Below are positions 1 through 11,276 of a DNA stretch of 64,000 nucleotides, one piece after another (positions within the stretch are counted from its first letter, which is position 1; every line of letters starts with the position of its first letter). The stretch spans positions 1 to 64,000 of the forward strand of contig JACPUC010000026.1 in the NCBI GenBank assembly GCA_016192455.1, written 5' to 3'. This DNA is from Candidatus Tectimicrobiota bacterium (GTDB taxonomy: Bacteria; JACPUC01). A model generated the notes under the pieces. That model was not told where the DNA came from. It saw only the letters and a list, made by a program, of their open reading frames with translations, and did not search any database. A program made the translations under genes and the position numbers.

Positions 1-723
<723 letters not shown>

Positions 724-838
724 TTTTCGAACATGCAGAGATTGACCTGTGCCACCCAAAAGCGGGTGAACCCAGGACGTATGTCGTCTCAACAGCCGAA
801 GCCATTGAACCGACAGGGCCTACACGCCCGTCAAGCAC

Positions 839-862
839 GCTATTCAGTTTTCAAAGAGCAGG
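839..862 (-). promoter_or_regulatory. rRNA leader boxA-like antitermination element
   Basis: Reverse complement reads GCTCTTTGAAAACTGAATAGCG upstream of 16S, typical of rRNA leader boxA. Confidence 0.5.
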
Positions 863-877
863 AAGCCACATTCGTGC

Positions 878-906
878 TTATTACTTAGTATAACCACCAG
901 CGTCAA
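878..906 (-). promoter_or_regulatory. Candidate sigma70-type rRNA promoter
   Basis: Reverse complement: TTGACG - 17 nt - TAATAA, upstream of the 16S leader. Confidence 0.6.
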
Positions 907-1468
907 CGTGTCAAGGGGAAAAGACCCCCTCCCCATCCCCTTCGCCCGAAGCGGATGGGACTCTGTTGGGTGGTGGAACTAGTATCTACACCTCTGACGG
1001 TGGGATTGCAAGCCCAAAATGCGATTTTTTTCCGCCAGGGAAATTTTTCTTCGCCACGGCCTGGGTGGCGCCTCCCGGCGACCTCCCGAAACGCCCGGGC
1101 GCAGGCCCATCACCGCCCTTCCTAAAATCTCCGTAACCTCTTGTCTTTCAATCGCTCGGACCGCAACTCCGGAGTCGCCGGCAGTCTCTCCGAGGCCCAC
1201 CCCGCCTGCCGACTCTCCAGGTTGCCAAGCCGGCAGGCCCTCACTGCTGCGCGACCCGCCGCCGCTGGACTTGTTGCCCAGCGCGGGGCTGCAGCAGGCA
1301 TTCATCCTGTCGCGGAGACCTTCCCTGACCATCCCCCCCTGACCATCCCCGAGCGGCTGCGCGTCGCTGCCTCGGCAGGCATGCTGAGCAGCAACCGCCC
1401 CCGCAGGCCAAGTTCGGCGCCGACGGCCGCGGCGCGGCTGGACCCACCGTGGAGGACGAGGCGCCAGT

Positions 1469-2005
1469 TCACCCCGCGTGGGCGTTGCCCGATTGCGGCG
1501 CGGACGGCCCCCCGGCCTGGCAGGAGGCGCAAACGCCGTACAGCTCCATCTTGTGATCGGTGATCTTGAAGCCTTCGCGGTCGGCGACCTGATGCTGGAG
1601 GCGTTCGATGCCTTTATCGAAGAACTCGAGGATTGCCCCGCATCTGGTGCAGATCATATGATCGTGGTGCTGACGCACCGCCTCGTAGCGCGTTTCACCA
1701 TTGCTGAAGTGCTGCTCGACCGCCAAGCCGGAGTTGGCCACCAAGCGCATGGTGCGGTACACCGTCGCCAAGCCGATCCCCGGATGCTGCACGCGCAAGC
1801 GCTGGTACAGCTCATCGATGCTGATATGCCCGCTCGCATCCAGGAAGGCTTCAAGCACCGCCAGCCGCTGCCTGGTGAACTTCAACTTGCGGGTCGAGAT
1901 ATAGCGCTTAAACAGGGTGCGTTCATGCCGCATACAAGCCCTCTCCTGGGCTGAGTATAACTCATCAGGGGGGGCAACGACAACCGCGGGCTTGACGCCG
2001 GGCAC
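1469..2005 (-). CDS. Fur family transcriptional regulator (true start probably internal, e.g. MRHERTLFKRY)
   Basis: FTRQRLAVLEAFLDASGHISIDELYQRL...GIGLATVYRTMRLVANSGLA...HHDHMICTRCGAILEF: canonical Fur winged helix and metal-site motifs. Confidence 0.92.
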   Translation of the reverse strand: MPGVKPAVVVAPPDELYSAQERACMRHERTLFKRYISTRKLKFTRQRLAVLEAFLDASGHISIDELYQRLRVQHPGIGLATVYRTMRLVANSGLAVEQHFSNGETRYEAVRQHHDHMICTRCGAILEFFDKGIERLQHQVADREGFKITDHKMELYGVCASCQAGGPSAPQSGNAHAG

Positions 2006-2136
2006 GGCCTGTCATTCAGCCGGCCGGCCCCTCCAGGGGCTCGCGGCGCGCTCCGAGAAGCCCGCGCGGGCGCCGGACCGGAAGGACCGCCGAGCTGGTT
2101 CATCCACCTGCCGGAGGTTCGGGGGCAGCGCTCCGG

Positions 2137-2469
2137 GTGCGTTTCGAGCTGCCTGACTCCCTGGAAGAAGGTACGCTGCCGAACCTGAGTTATTGGCAGG
2201 ACCAGGCATCTCTGCAACGTGGTACAAGAAGCGAAAGGGGGCGCCAGGTGCCATGCACCGCTACCGTCACACTACGCCTCGAGCTTGTCGATCGCGGCAA
2301 TCGCAGTGCGGAGGAGTATCGGCAGCACCTGGAGACGGAGGTGCTGCGTCACCTTGTCATGCTGCGCGGTTGGCTGGAGGGACGGCGCATCTACTTCGCC
2401 AACCCGCATCCCTCCCTGCGCATCGAAATCGAGGAGGCAGGCCAGGAGGCGGCGAACGAGGGGGGCTGA
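2137..2469 (+). CDS. Small hypothetical protein
   Basis: ORF whose C-terminal half (LRLELVDRGNRSAEEYRQHLETEVLRHLVMLRGWLEGRRIYFANPHPSLRIEIEEAG) looks protein-like; start uncertain. Confidence 0.35.
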   Translation: MRFELPDSLEEGTLPNLSYWQDQASLQRGTRSERGRQVPCTATVTLRLELVDRGNRSAEEYRQHLETEVLRHLVMLRGWLEGRRIYFANPHPSLRIEIEEAGQEAANEGG

Positions 2470-2482
2470 GCCGCAGGATCTC

Positions 2483-2893
2483 TCAGGTGTCGAGCGCGGC
2501 GATCGCCTCCACTTCAATGAGGTAATCGGGATACGCCAGGCTGGTGACCACGAGGAGGGTATGAGGTGGGTAGGCGCCGCTGGGGTAGTACTCTTGAAAC
2601 AGCTCGTGGCGCAGGCGTGCGAACTTCTTCACGTACGCGTAGTGGGTGAGGTAGGTGCGGAACTGCACGACGTTGGTAAAATCGGCCCCCTCCGCATGCA
2701 ACACAGCGGCCAGATTGGCGAAGACCTGACGGGCCTGCGCTTCAAAGTCGTGCTTCCCCACTAGAACCCCGTTGGCGTCCAAGGGCACTTGACCAGAAAT
2801 GATGAGCAAGCTGCCGCGCGTCACGCGAACGGCATGGGAGTAATCGCTTCGGGGAGGGGCGATCCCCGGCGCTTGCACAACTCGCTTCTCCAT
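2483..2893 (-). CDS. RidA/YjgF/Rid family protein
   Basis: GSLLIISGQVPLDANGVLVGKHDFEAQARQVFANLAAVLHAEGADFTNVVQFRTYLT...LIEVEAIA: Rid family pattern; start chosen at MEKRVVQAPG. Confidence 0.9.
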   Translation of the reverse strand: MEKRVVQAPGIAPPRSDYSHAVRVTRGSLLIISGQVPLDANGVLVGKHDFEAQARQVFANLAAVLHAEGADFTNVVQFRTYLTHYAYVKKFARLRHELFQEYYPSGAYPPHTLLVVTSLAYPDYLIEVEAIAALDT

Positions 2894-3612
2894 GCGACTC
2901 CCCTTTCCCGGCCAGCGCCTTAGCACCGGCGGCAAGCGTGTCCGTAGTGTCCCTTTTCCGGCATTCCCAGGCGGAATCAACCGGCATCGTGAGGCGTATC
3001 CGTGATGGGGACCGCACCTCCCCTCTACCCCTCGTCCGCCTCACCGCAGAGATACCACAGATCTGCTGGTTTCGCCCAGCGGGGTGGCGCCGAACGTCTC
3101 CTGGCGCGTCTCTCCGAAGCTCAGCGAACGATGGGCAGGAGGGACCGGGGAACTCTTTTTCGCGCCGCAGGAACAGCTTGAACTTATCTTAACTTGCGAG
3201 GACGAACCACTTGTGGCATAAATGATTTTCGTCTCGATTGGTTGCGCCGGGGGGAACAGGCAAGGAAACGGGTCCCCTCTTGGACCTGGAGGGGAACGGA
3301 AGCTCTCCGCAGCCTCTTGTCGGTTTATCAAACGCTGGGCGCGAGACTGCTCCATGCCACTCATTGACCGCATCGCTCGGCGGTTTGCCCGATAGCCGCC
3401 GAGGACGTCAAGGACATGGCTGGACCTTTGCGGTATGCAGCCCCTAGTTTCCCGCCGTGCGTTCTCCCCCTGGGAAGAAGCGGCAGAGGCGTGCGCGCGC
3501 AAGGCGCTTCCTCGCCTGCTGCTCCTGGAGGGTAAGGAGTGCCTCCTTCACTGCGCGCTGGCCGGCCGAGTGGGAAAGCTGCGCCTCGCAGGTGGATCGC
3601 AGAGGAAGCGTG

Positions 3613-3885
3613 ATGGGAAAGGTGATCGATGCGGCAAATCGCTTCAGGCGCGGTTGCAGCAACTGTGCTGAGCTGACGGTTCGAGACAAGGTGCCTTACT
3701 GCCGGGCGGAGATGCAGGCGGCCCTGGCGGCCAGGCTGCCAGTCACGCCCCTGTTTGGCGATGAGAGTTATAGCTGTGGCGACCGCTACCTCCCGAAGCA
3801 CCTGGAGCGCAGACGGCATCAGCGCCGCACGCAGGAGAGGAAACGAAACCTGTCGATGGGATCACCAGGCGAGCCCCGGTGCTGA
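3613..3885 (+). CDS. Small cysteine-containing hypothetical protein
   Basis: MGKVIDAANRFRRGCSNCAELTVRDKVPYC...SYSCGDRYLPKHLERRR; internal start within the longer ORF. Confidence 0.45.
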   Translation: MGKVIDAANRFRRGCSNCAELTVRDKVPYCRAEMQAALAARLPVTPLFGDESYSCGDRYLPKHLERRRHQRRTQERKRNLSMGSPGEPRC

Positions 3886-4000
3886 GCACAATCCGCCGGC
3901 GGCGCCGCGTCAGCCGCCGGGCCAATTTGCCTGTGCCACGGGGCCTGCAGCGACACCACACCGCGTTCCCTATGCTGGAGCATCCAAGAGGAGTGGGGGT

Positions 4001-4828
4001 ATGACCAGAGAGGGCACTGAACACCTCGACGAGGTCCGGCTCCAAAAACTTGCCCGCAACAAGGAGCGCTTCGCCAGGTTCTGCAGCACAATCGTCGACC
4101 TTCAGGTCTCGATCCGGGATCTCAAGCAGGAATGTGCCGATCTCGAAGAGCAGATCGCCGTTGTGAATCAGGAGATCGCCCGCCACACCACCGACTACCA
4201 GGGGCTTTCGCCGCTGCTCGATGATCTCACCAGGATGTTCGAGGACGCGAAGAGCGGCATCGGCGTGGAGGGGGAACCGCATCGCGACGATGACGGGGGG
4301 AGGAGGTCTCAACGCCGCGCCTCCAAGACGGCGGCATCCCCGCGTGAGGATCAGCAGCGACACCCACCTGGACCGGTGTCGCCACGCCGCACAGCAGCCG
4401 CCCCGAGTGCGGAGTCGGCAAGCCGGGCCTCGGAATCGGCGGCAGGAGAGGGACTGCTGCCGATGGCAGAGCTCGATGATATCAGCAGCGAAACCGCGCA
4501 CGTGGCGGATGATGCCGAGAAACCACGCAGTTCCGAACGCCCTCCTGGGCGCACCACACCCTCCCGCGCCGCCGACAAGCCGTGGCTGCGCGCCGCGGAA
4601 CACGCCCGGCGCCTGCGCGAGCAGTCCGAAACCGTGAAGGCCGACCAAAGCCCGCCGAAGCCGATTCAGCCGATTGTCGACGAGGCGGTCGCCGACACTC
4701 CTGAGGCTGAAGAAAAAAGCGAGGACTTCGATATCGGCCGGGCCTTGAAGCACTTCAACCAGGATGCCAACAAGAAGAATCGCAGTCTGCTCAACAAGGT
4801 CTTCGGCAAGAAGCAATTTGACGTATGA
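4001..4828 (+). CDS. Coiled-coil / low-complexity hypothetical protein
   Basis: MTREGTEHLDEVRLQKLARNKERFARFCSTIVDLQVSIRDLKQECADLEEQIAVVNQEI heptad-like N-terminus, disordered middle; stop overlaps the cutA start. Confidence 0.6.
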   Translation: MTREGTEHLDEVRLQKLARNKERFARFCSTIVDLQVSIRDLKQECADLEEQIAVVNQEIARHTTDYQGLSPLLDDLTRMFEDAKSGIGVEGEPHRDDDGGRRSQRRASKTAASPREDQQRHPPGPVSPRRTAAAPSAESASRASESAAGEGLLPMAELDDISSETAHVADDAEKPRSSERPPGRTTPSRAADKPWLRAAEHARRLREQSETVKADQSPPKPIQPIVDEAVADTPEAEEKSEDFDIGRALKHFNQDANKKNRSLLNKVFGKKQFDV

Positions 4829-5178
4829 GCCCCGAGGCCTCTCGGCACGTCGTCGTCTACGTTACCTGCGGCTCGCAGCAGGAGGCCAGCCGCATCGCGC
4901 ACGACCTCGTGGAGCAGAGGCTAATCGCCTGCGCCAACGTCGTGCCCGGCATCACCTCGGTGTACCGCTGGGAGGGGACCGTTCACACCGATCCCGAAGT
5001 TCTCCTCATCGCCAAGACACGCCGCGATCTCTTTGAGGCGATCACCCGCCGCGTCCGGGACCTGCACTCGTACGACCTTCCGGAGATCATTGCCCTGCCC
5101 CTGGAGGCCGGCCTCCCCGGCTACCTGCAGTGGATCGATGACGCCTGCCGCCGCCCCGAGTCGCCGTCATCGCCCTGA
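4825..5178 (+). CDS. cutA: Divalent-cation tolerance protein CutA
   Basis: VVVYVTCGSQQEASRIAHDLVEQRLIACANVVPGITSVYRWEGTVHTDPEVLLIAKTRRDLFEAI...YDLPEIIALPLEAGLPGYLQWI: classic CutA. Confidence 0.96.
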   Translation: MSPEASRHVVVYVTCGSQQEASRIAHDLVEQRLIACANVVPGITSVYRWEGTVHTDPEVLLIAKTRRDLFEAITRRVRDLHSYDLPEIIALPLEAGLPGYLQWIDDACRRPESPSSP

Positions 5179-5416
5179 CCCGGAGGCGCTCCCGGCAGAG
5201 GGAGCGCGGCGCGCGCTCAGCCAGGCCATCCATCCATGTCGCCAACAAGCCAGGGCAAGCAGGGTGGACTCCATGCCGCTCTTCCCTCCGTGGCGTATCC
5301 TCTCCAGGCTGCCGGCGCGGAGTTGACCACATCCTCCCACCTGGCATTCCCATCCCGAACTGCCTACAATCACTACAGGTGACGCCGCGAAATTTTCCGA
5401 GGAGAAGGATCACAGC

Positions 5417-7687
5417 ATGACGACCATGAACCTCGAGATGATCGAGAGGGCGTACGCCGAGGTTCCGCAGCGGCTCGCCGGCGCGCGGGCGCTACTGCGC
5501 CGCCCGCTGACCTACGCCGAGAAGGTGCTCTACGCGCATGCCTGGGCGCCGCCGAGCACGCCGTGCCAGCGGGGCGTGGACTACGTGGACTTTCGTCCCG
5601 ACCGCGTCGCCATGCAGGATGCCACCGCCCAGATGGCGCTGCTGCAGTTCATCAGCGCCGGCATCCCGCGCGTGGCCGCACCCACGACGGTGCATTGCGA
5701 CCATCTCATCCAGGCCGAGCACGGCGCCGCCCGCGACCTGCTGGCCGCCGCCGACGCCAACCGCGAGGTGTACGAGTTCCTCGCCTCGGTGTCGCGCAAG
5801 TACGGCATCGGCTTCTGGAAGCCGGGCGCCGGCATCATCCACCAGGTGGTGCTGGAGAACTACGCCTTCCCCGGCGGCATGATGATCGGCACCGATTCGC
5901 ACACGCCGAACGCCGGCGGCCTGGGGATGCTGGCGATCGGCGTCGGCGGCGCCGACGCGGTGGACGTGATGTCGGGCCTGCCGTGGGAGCTGAAGTTCCC
6001 CACTCTCATCGGCGTGCGGCTCACCGGCGCCCTGAGCGGCTGGACCTCCCCGAAGGACGTGATCCTGGCCCTGGCCGGCATCCTCACCGTGAAGGGGGGC
6101 ACGGGCGCCATCGTGGAGTACTTCGGCGACGGCTGCCGCTCCATCTCCGCCACCGGCAAGGGAACCATCTGCAACATGGGGGCGGAGATCGGCGCCACCG
6201 CTTCGGTCTTCCCCTACGACGCCAAGATGCAGGCCTACCTGAAGGCAACGGGCCGCGCCGACGTGGCGGCCCTGGCGGACGCCGTCGCCGAGCACCTGCG
6301 GGCCGACCCGGAAGTCGAGGCCGAGGCGGAGCGCTTCTTCGACAAGGTCATCCACATCGACCTCAGCAGCCTCGAGCCCCACATCAACGGCCCCTTCTCA
6401 CCCGATCGCGCCCATCCCCTGTCGAAGTTCGCCCAGGCCGTGCGGCAGAACGGCTGGCCCGACGAGCTGCGCGCGGCGCTCATCGGCTCGTGCACGAATT
6501 CGAGCTACGAGGATATCGACCGCGTCGCCGCGCTGGCCCGGCAAGCCAAGGCGGCGGGCCTGAAGACCCGCGCCCAGCTCATCATCACGCCGGGCTCCGA
6601 GCAGGTGCGCGCCACCATCGAACGCGATGGCCAGCTTGCGCTCCTGCGGGAGATCGGCGCCAGCGTGCTTGCCAATGCCTGCGGGCCATGCATCGGCCAG
6701 TGGACGCGCCACGACGTGCAGAAAGGGGAGGCGAACTCGATCGTCACCTCCTTCAACCGCAACTTCAGCGGCCGCAACGACGGCAACCCCAACACGCACG
6801 CCTTCGTCGCCAGCCCCGAGACGGTGGCGGCCCTGGCCTTGGCGGGGCGGTTGACGTTCGACTTTCGACGCGACACCCTGCGCCTGGAGGATGGTAGGCA
6901 GGTGCGGCTGGAGCCGCCCAGCGGCGAGGAACTGCCGGAGAAAGGATTCCTGCCCGACCCGGAAGGCTTCGCGCCGCCCGCGGAGGATGGCGCCGAGGTG
7001 AAGATCGTCGTCGATCCGAAGAGCGAGCGGCTGCAGCTCCTGGCGCCGTTCGCGCCGCCCAGGGCGGAGGAGTTCGCGGACCTGGCGGTGCTCCTGAAGG
7101 CAAAGGGCAAGTGCACCACCGACCACATCTCCATGGCCGGGCCCTGGCTGCGCTACCGGGGCCACCTCGACAACATCTCGAACAACCTCCTCATCGGCGC
7201 CACGAACGCCTTCACCAGCGCCACGAACAAGGCGAAGAACCAGCTCGCCGGCGCCTACGACGAGGTGCCGCGGGTGGCGCGCGCCTACAAGGCGGCGAAC
7301 CTGGGGTGGGTGGTCATCGGCGACGAGAACTACGGCGAAGGCTCCAGCCGCGAGCACGCCGCCATGGAGCCGCGCTACCTCGGCGGCAAGGCGATCATCG
7401 TCAAGTCCTTCGCCCGCATCCACGAGGCGAACCTGAAGAAGCAGGGCCTCCTGCCGCTGACCTTCGCCGAGCCGGCGGACTACGAGAAGGTGCGCGAGGA
7501 TGACCGCGTCAGCCTGAACCTGGCCGAGCTGGCCCCCGGCGCGCCGCTGACGATGACCCTGAAGCACAAGGACGGCGCCGTGGAGAGGGTGCGGCTCAAC
7601 CACACCCTGAACGCCCAACAGATCGACTGGTTCCGCGCGGGAAGCGCGCTGAACGCGGTGCGGGGGAAGAGCGCGGGGGGGGAGTGA
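5417..7687 (+). CDS. Aconitate hydratase (mitochondrial-type aconitase)
   Basis: 756 aa; [96 protein letters not shown]. Confidence 0.96.
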   Translation: MTTMNLEMIERAYAEVPQRLAGARALLRRPLTYAEKVLYAHAWAPPSTPCQRGVDYVDFRPDRVAMQDATAQMALLQFISAGIPRVAAPTTVHCDHLIQAEHGAARDLLAAADANREVYEFLASVSRKYGIGFWKPGAGIIHQVVLENYAFPGGMMIGTDSHTPNAGGLGMLAIGVGGADAVDVMSGLPWELKFPTLIGVRLTGALSGWTSPKDVILALAGILTVKGGTGAIVEYFGDGCRSISATGKGTICNMGAEIGATASVFPYDAKMQAYLKATGRADVAALADAVAEHLRADPEVEAEAERFFDKVIHIDLSSLEPHINGPFSPDRAHPLSKFAQAVRQNGWPDELRAALIGSCTNSSYEDIDRVAALARQAKAAGLKTRAQLIITPGSEQVRATIERDGQLALLREIGASVLANACGPCIGQWTRHDVQKGEANSIVTSFNRNFSGRNDGNPNTHAFVASPETVAALALAGRLTFDFRRDTLRLEDGRQVRLEPPSGEELPEKGFLPDPEGFAPPAEDGAEVKIVVDPKSERLQLLAPFAPPRAEEFADLAVLLKAKGKCTTDHISMAGPWLRYRGHLDNISNNLLIGATNAFTSATNKAKNQLAGAYDEVPRVARAYKAANLGWVVIGDENYGEGSSREHAAMEPRYLGGKAIIVKSFARIHEANLKKQGLLPLTFAEPADYEKVREDDRVSLNLAELAPGAPLTMTLKHKDGAVERVRLNHTLNAQQIDWFRAGSALNAVRGKSAGGE

Positions 7688-7699
7688 CGCAGGGTTGGT

Positions 7700-8698
7700 T
7701 CAATTCGGGCTGCGCCCGGGCGCCGCGAGCTCGCGCCCGGCAACCTTGGCGGCGATCTTGGGGAGACTGTGGAGCACGGTCTCCCCGATTATCTGCAGGC
7801 TCTTCGCGCTGAGCTTGTCGAGGGTGTCGTGGGGGGTGTGCCAGAAGGGGCCGGGAGAGGACGCGCCGCCGTAGGTGAAGTCGAGGAGATCGAGGGCGGG
7901 GATGCCGGCGGCGAGGAAGGGGATGTGGTCGTCCTCCACCTCCATGCTGGGACCGCTGAAGGCCGCGGCGTGTCCCAGCTCCGCGGCGCTCCGCCAGACG
8001 AGATCGCGCAGCCAGGGGGTCGAGCGGCGCTCGCGCACCACGTCGAGCCGCGCGTCGCCGATCATGTCCAGGTTGATCATCGCTTGCAGCGCGTCCGGGG
8101 GAAGTCCGTCGCCCGCCAGGCGCCCGCGCTTCAGCTCCTCGACGAAGTGGCGGCTGCCATAGAGGGAGTCGGTGGGGCTCCAGTTCAGGAGCGCCTCTTC
8201 ACCGTCGAAGAAGAGGAACCAGGCGGTCGCGGGGCGTTCCTCCGGGCGGCGCCGCGCCAGCACCCGCGCCAGCTCGAGCAAAACGCCGACCGCGGAGGCG
8301 CTGTCATTGGCGCCGACGAAGCGGAAATTCAAGAAGAGCTTGGACTCGTAGTGGGCGCCAAAGCCAATGGCCTCCGGCCGCTCTCCCGGCAGGACGGCGA
8401 GGAGGTTCACCATCGGTTTCGGTCCCAGCGGCGTGCGCGCCGTGAAGGGCTGCTCGCGCACCGCCAGGCCGAGGGACCGCAGCTCGGCGCGGAGGTAGGC
8501 CCTCGTCTGGGTCAGGGCTTCCGAGCCTACCGGGCGGGGGCCGAAGCTCACGATGCGCTCGACGTGCCGCATGGCGCGCTCGCCCTCGAAGCCGAGTCGG
8601 GCTCCTGCTGCCGGGAGCGATCCCTCCTGCGTGCCGCAGGCGGCAAGCAGAGGCACCGCGAAGACGAGGACGATCCCTACGAAGAGGCGTGAGCGCAT
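7700..8698 (-). CDS. M28-family peptidase / glutaminyl-peptide cyclotransferase-like lipoprotein
   Basis: N-terminal lipobox-like LLAACG; RHVERIVSFGPRPVGSEALTQTRAYL, GAHYESK, GANDSASAVGVLLELARVL, FLFFDGEEAL, LDMIGDARLDV, DHIPFLAAGIPALDLLDF. Confidence 0.88.
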   Translation of the reverse strand: MRSRLFVGIVLVFAVPLLAACGTQEGSLPAAGARLGFEGERAMRHVERIVSFGPRPVGSEALTQTRAYLRAELRSLGLAVREQPFTARTPLGPKPMVNLLAVLPGERPEAIGFGAHYESKLFLNFRFVGANDSASAVGVLLELARVLARRRPEERPATAWFLFFDGEEALLNWSPTDSLYGSRHFVEELKRGRLAGDGLPPDALQAMINLDMIGDARLDVVRERRSTPWLRDLVWRSAAELGHAAAFSGPSMEVEDDHIPFLAAGIPALDLLDFTYGGASSPGPFWHTPHDTLDKLSAKSLQIIGETVLHSLPKIAAKVAGRELAAPGRSPN

Positions 8699-8823
8699 CG
8701 TTCAGCTCGGTTTCCGAGAGGAGCACGGCGCTGAAGTCCGCGGCATCCGGCGGACGTCACGGTGTGGGGTCTCAGCGTAGCAGCTTCGAATGGCCGCCCA
8801 CCGCCGGCTCCCGGCGGCGGCCC

Positions 8824-11058
8824 TCACTCGCCGCCAAGCGTGGTCGCGTACCAGGCGCCCCGCTCCGTGAGCGCATAACCCCGCGGCGCGCGGCGCAGCA
8901 GCCCCTGCCTGGCCTCCATCTCATGCAGGAGCCGTCCCAGGTTCACTTCGCTACGCTCCTCCGCCAGGAGCGCCTGCAGGGCCGCCTCGTCGCAGCCCGC
9001 TCCGCCAGCCTCCGCTTGCTCCCCAGCCGCTTCCGCGAGCCGCGCCAGGTGCGCAAGAATCCGCCTCTCCGCCCGCGCATAAGGGTGGGAGGCATCCTTG
9101 AGCCTGCGCAGGAGGAGGCGCAGCGCCTCCTCTCCGGCGGCGTCGAGCAGCCGCGCCAGCTCCGCCGCGCCGCGTACGTTCACGCCGGTCTTCTCCTCGG
9201 TGCCGGAGTTGCGCGCGAAGACGCCGACCAGCAGGCGCTCCGCTGCATCATGGACGCCGAGGTAGAGCATGTCCGGCTCTTCGGGGAACTCGAGGCGGCG
9301 CACCGTGCACGGCTCTTGCGGCCGCTCGAGGCGCAGCCCTTCCGCGAGCTGCCGGCGCAGCAGCTCCTCGACCGCCACCCACGCCGGCGAGCCGCGCTGG
9401 AACTCGGCCTTGCGCGTGTAGTAGGCGTAGAACGTGCGCTTGTGACCCGGCGCGAAGGGGTGCGCCAGGAGCGCCGGACGCCGGCGCGGCTCGCAGTCGC
9501 GCAGCAGCCGCTGAGTGGCGGCGAAGGTGTTGATGGCGCTCTTCAAGCCGTTGCCGAGGAAGACCGGCAGCTCGCGGCCGTCCAGGCAGCGCGCGACTCC
9601 GGCGGTGATGCAGTGCCCTGTCTCCTCGCTGCCGATCGCGAAGGGAATCGCCCCCGGCTGCAGAAGCGCCGCCGGCGCCGCTTTAGCCGCGATTTGCGTC
9701 AGAAGCCGACTGAGGCGGGCGCCATCCACGTCCGGGTCTGTAGTGAGGGCGTCGGCGAGCCGGCAAAGCTCCACCAGCTCCCAAACAGGCTGGTCGGGTT
9801 TCGCGGCCTCGGCCATAGCCCGCAGGTAGGCACGCCAGGCGCGCAGGAGGAGCCACTTGTCCCCCACCCCCGTGAGCGCCGTCGAGAAGCCGAGCGCGGC
9901 GGCATGGTGCGCCGCGTTCAGATCGCTCTCCACGGTGTTGACGAAGAGGGCGCCGCGCCACGCTTCGCCATGGCGGCGCAGGTAGGCCGCCTGGTGGCAG
10001 GCGATCTCATCGCCGGAGAGCACCAGGAGGCGATCTTGAACGGCGTCATACTCGACGGCGTAGAAGCGGTCGCCGTCGGCATCGAAGACCGCCGCCGCCA
10101 CGCGCACCTCCCCGGCCTGCACCGCGGCACGTCGTTGCCGCCCCTCCGCGAAGAGACGCCGCAGGGCCTCGTGCTTGGCGAACGGCCCCTCCGCCTCGTG
10201 CACCATCGCCGCGGTGATGATCGCTGTACCTTCCAGGTCGGCGACGCCGCTGTTCAGGTTCACCTCGCCGCACAGACTGGTGTTGACGGGGATGACCTGC
10301 GCGCCCAGCTCCGCCAGGATCGGCGCCGCCAACTCGGAGAGGGCGCCGTTGGCGGTATCGACGACGAGGACCAGGTTGCGGAGCTCGTCGGGCACGGCAG
10401 GAGCATCACCGTCAAGCCAGGAGTTGCGGGGATCGAGGCAGAACCGGCGGAAGACCTCGACCGCCTCGGCATGCTCATCGAGGTAGTCGCCAATGCAGGT
10501 GAGCGCCGCCACCGCATCGTTGGAAGCGCCGCAGACGGCCTTAGTCAGGCGGCGATCATCGGCGGGGAAGAGCTTCAGTCCCTGCGCCGCAAGGAAGAGC
10601 TTGATGCCGTTCTGGTCCGGGCCGTTGTGCGAGGCGGTGATGACGATGGCGCCGGCGGCGTTGCGCGCCACCATGTAGAGCGCCACCGCCGGCGTCGGCA
10701 GAATGCCCACATCCACGACTGCGGCTCCCGCCTTGCGCACGCCCGCAAGCACCGCCTCGACGAAGCGCCGCGACGGGTCGCGGGGATCGTAACCCACCAC
10801 GATCGCGTCGCCGCGCCGCGCCGCGCCCGACTCGATGAGGGAGGCGACGTGGCAATAGCAGTAAAACTCCATGAACTGTTCGGTGATGAGGTCGCGCTCG
10901 AGGTAGGCCCGCAGCGGTGTCAGGCCGCCGACGCGCGGATCGCCGCCGAGCGCCGTTTGCCGGCGAATGCCGTCGGTTCCCTGCAGCCGGTCGACGGGGA
11001 GCCGAGGCTCGGCCCCCGCCTGCTGCGCGCTCGCTGTGTCGGTCCTGCGCTGCATCAT
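8824..11058 (-). CDS. Phosphoglucomutase/phosphomannomutase-family protein with long C-terminal extension
   Basis: GTDGIRRQ, VVGYDPRDPSRRFVEAVLAGVRKAGAAVVDVGILPTPAVALYMVARNAAGAIVITASHNGPDQNGIKLF, DADGDRFYAVEY; start set near MMQRRTDT. Confidence 0.88.
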   Translation of the reverse strand: MMQRRTDTASAQQAGAEPRLPVDRLQGTDGIRRQTALGGDPRVGGLTPLRAYLERDLITEQFMEFYCYCHVASLIESGAARRGDAIVVGYDPRDPSRRFVEAVLAGVRKAGAAVVDVGILPTPAVALYMVARNAAGAIVITASHNGPDQNGIKLFLAAQGLKLFPADDRRLTKAVCGASNDAVAALTCIGDYLDEHAEAVEVFRRFCLDPRNSWLDGDAPAVPDELRNLVLVVDTANGALSELAAPILAELGAQVIPVNTSLCGEVNLNSGVADLEGTAIITAAMVHEAEGPFAKHEALRRLFAEGRQRRAAVQAGEVRVAAAVFDADGDRFYAVEYDAVQDRLLVLSGDEIACHQAAYLRRHGEAWRGALFVNTVESDLNAAHHAAALGFSTALTGVGDKWLLLRAWRAYLRAMAEAAKPDQPVWELVELCRLADALTTDPDVDGARLSRLLTQIAAKAAPAALLQPGAIPFAIGSEETGHCITAGVARCLDGRELPVFLGNGLKSAINTFAATQRLLRDCEPRRRPALLAHPFAPGHKRTFYAYYTRKAEFQRGSPAWVAVEELLRRQLAEGLRLERPQEPCTVRRLEFPEEPDMLYLGVHDAAERLLVGVFARNSGTEEKTGVNVRGAAELARLLDAAGEEALRLLLRRLKDASHPYARAERRILAHLARLAEAAGEQAEAGGAGCDEAALQALLAEERSEVNLGRLLHEMEARQGLLRRAPRGYALTERGAWYATTLGGE

Positions 11059-11276
11059 CCCGCGCGCCCTCGGAAGCTTGACGGAGCAAGGGTGAGCTTC
11101 TATCATAGCCCCGCGTAAAGGGGTTCGCAAAACCGCCCAGCGCGTTTGCGTGCAGTTGCGTCTCTGTCAAGAAACCTGGCGCCCGGCGTGCGCCGGAGCG
11201 TGCTGGATGGGAATGGCGGGGTGACGCGGGGTCGCCGGCTTCGCGCTCGTTCCCGGCCAGCGAAAGGGGATCGCGT

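Noticed and set aside
3041-3240. Possible riboswitch-like segment upstream of the 3613 gene
   Set aside because: Some GC-rich pairing and an AT-richer end, but no match to a riboswitch core that I can recognise; needs an Infernal/Rfam scan.
3743-4816. 357-aa minus-strand ORF mirroring the + ORF at 3755-4828
   Set aside because: The + frame has a coiled-coil-like N-terminus and couples to cutA; the minus frame looks like a shadow.
5563-6897. 444-aa Arg/Gly/Pro-rich + ORF inside aconitase
   Set aside because: Alternative frame of the aconitase gene; typical GC-rich artefact.
8689-11118. 809-aa ORF on the + strand
   Set aside because: Antisense shadow of the phosphohexomutase gene, whose motifs are clear on the minus strand.
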